Below are positions 63,201-64,000 of a DNA stretch of 64,000 nucleotides, in pieces. The notes beneath the pieces are model-generated. The model saw nothing but the letters and a program-made list of their open reading frames with translations. It had not been told where the DNA came from and searched no databases. How positions within the stretch are numbered: position 1 is the first letter of the stretch; the number at the start of each line of letters is the position of its first letter. Made by a program: the position numbers and the translations under genes. Where the stretch lies: positions 3,854,536-3,918,535 of the forward strand of contig OZ025888.1 of the NCBI GenBank assembly GCA_964019415.1, read 5' to 3'. This stretch comes from Ianthella basta (Eukaryota > Porifera > Demospongiae > Verongiida > Ianthellidae).

Positions 63201-64000
63201 ATAAGTTTGGTCTCCTGCACTGCAGTGAGCTGGATGGACTATTTCCCAAGTTGAATCCAGGACTGATCCAAAAGGTCCTGATCAGCCTTGAGTTCTGCAT
63301 CCAGATTGATCCAGCACAATTGAAGGAGGAATCTCAAAACTGACCATGAATATAGGGGCAGAAGGATGGCTGTACTTTCCTGCTCTGGTGTCAGCCCAAC
63401 CTCCAGAGGTCTTTCCAGAGGACCCTGCAACATTCCACTGGATGTGCTGGCAACTGAGGACAACTGATCATAAGAAGCAGCACTTCATCTCTGCCCGTCT
63501 CCTCCAAACCATCATCCTCCGACTTGCAGGCAATCACGTGTTCGTTCACGAGCTACCCAATGCTAGACTGCACTGTTGCTGTGTTTGGGTGAATGGCCTA
63601 TCCTGGAGGTCTACTAAAGGAGTGGACATAGCAGTCCAGATAAGTGGCAGCAGTGTGGTCCAGGTTGTTGGACGTAGTAAGGCTGGATCTGAAGAACTGT
63701 TCAGATACACATTGACTGTTGTGAGAGACATCAATACAATTACCCAGCTGTCACAAAAGCTGGAGGCCACACCCTACATTGTCCACCCATACACACCCAC
63801 ATTTTGGAAGGACCCCAAAGCTGTTCAGTTTGACTCCCTCTATCCCATGTCAAGTATCACTCGCTGCATTAGTAATGGTGATTGCTACGTTCTATCCTTA
63901 CCAAAAAAGAATGACGATCACACTCAGCAAATGAGCCTGTTTGAGATATTTGGATGGTCTCCTTCACTGTCACTTTTCCAGGACATGGATGCTGCAAAAC
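60272..64000 (+). CDS. Ankyrin repeat - Roc GTPase (COR-like) protein, partial, frameshifted
   Basis: The frame from ATG 60,272 is open for 1023 codons to TGA 63,343. Ankyrin repeats cover residues ~1-275 (TGCDVNAYDNSGWTPLLRTA, GRTALHIAAYYGHQSLVKLF, EGRTALMLAVKRGHSAVV, GQTPVMMATLRGHDRIVKEL) and resume at ~630 (NDTALHHAAAQNRTNCGVLL). Between them lie 354 codons of very hydrophobic sequence (see findings). A Roc-type GTPase follows: P-loop VIGNSGHGKSTLV near residue 697, DFAGQ switch-II motif, VVVVGSFLDQV at the usual specificity position, then a COR-like region (HEFQTWLQDNAVNLSRYLPS, GHIFFLNERDASNSWLILK). After the stop the same protein evidently continues in another frame (KLTMNIGAEGWLYFPALVSA ... 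FWKDPKAVQFDSLYPMSSIT) to the window edge, so a 1-nt deletion near 63,328-63,333 is likely. The true start may be further upstream. Confidence 0.75.

Overview
The window reads as nuclear DNA of an early-branching animal, most likely a demosponge. Evidence: intron-rich single-copy animal genes (MCMDC2, MTRES1, HDAC8, PAXBP1) with GT-AG introns, many long (TG/CA)n microsatellites, MITEs and LINE remnants, and a set of death-fold/STAND/ANK-Roc genes of the kind expanded in sponges and cnidarians. No prokaryotic operon, rRNA, tRNA or CRISPR was seen. The species assignment is inference.

Layout: 1-4.2 kb holds the possible 3' end of a plus-strand gene, a long inverted-repeat element, and a damaged signal-peptide/Ig-like gene whose first exon is tandemly copied. 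From 4.3 to 23.3 kb lies a compact conserved block arranged as two head-to-head pairs: MCMDC2(-)/MTRES1(+), start codons 111 bp apart, and HDAC8(-)/PAXBP1(+), 107 bp apart. All four exon-intron structures could be rebuilt with consistent splice phases. The large PAXBP1 intron carries an apparently intact 3.05-kb pogo-like transposon (TA target site, ~26-bp TIRs, subterminal repeats). Its five-exon transposase combines an N-terminal HTH, an intact DDD catalytic core and a C-terminal PHD finger.

From 24.7 to 51.4 kb are two large minus-strand death-fold genes. The first (24,694-34,719) joins an IRAK/MyD88-like death domain to an NB-ARC-like ATPase and TPRs. The second (35,804-51,385; 18 exons, 1055 aa in my model) is the most unusual object here: a first CARD-like exon, then seven more CARD-like exons in the order A-B-A-B-A-A-B (six exactly 186 nt, all phase 1-1), then ZU5, a UPA-like region and a death domain. 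It looks like a PIDD/UNC5CL-type signalling protein whose N-terminal part grew by tandem duplication of A-B exon pairs. Introns between units hold recognisable copies of the same duplicated DNA plus LINE, MITE and microsatellite insertions, and one B exon seems to have been lost.

From 51.6 to 56.2 kb are LINE remnants, an unrecognised minus-strand membrane-protein gene and a 0.6-kb TIR element. From 56.2 to 60.2 kb I see no gene except an ankyrin-like scrap. The right edge (60.3-64 kb) is a plus-strand ankyrin-Roc(-COR) gene, cut by the window end, with a 1.06-kb hydrophobic in-frame segment inside the ankyrin region and a likely 1-nt frameshift after the GTPase part. Together the three large genes suggest a locus rich in innate-immune or cell-death signalling genes next to housekeeping genes; that reading is inference from domains only.
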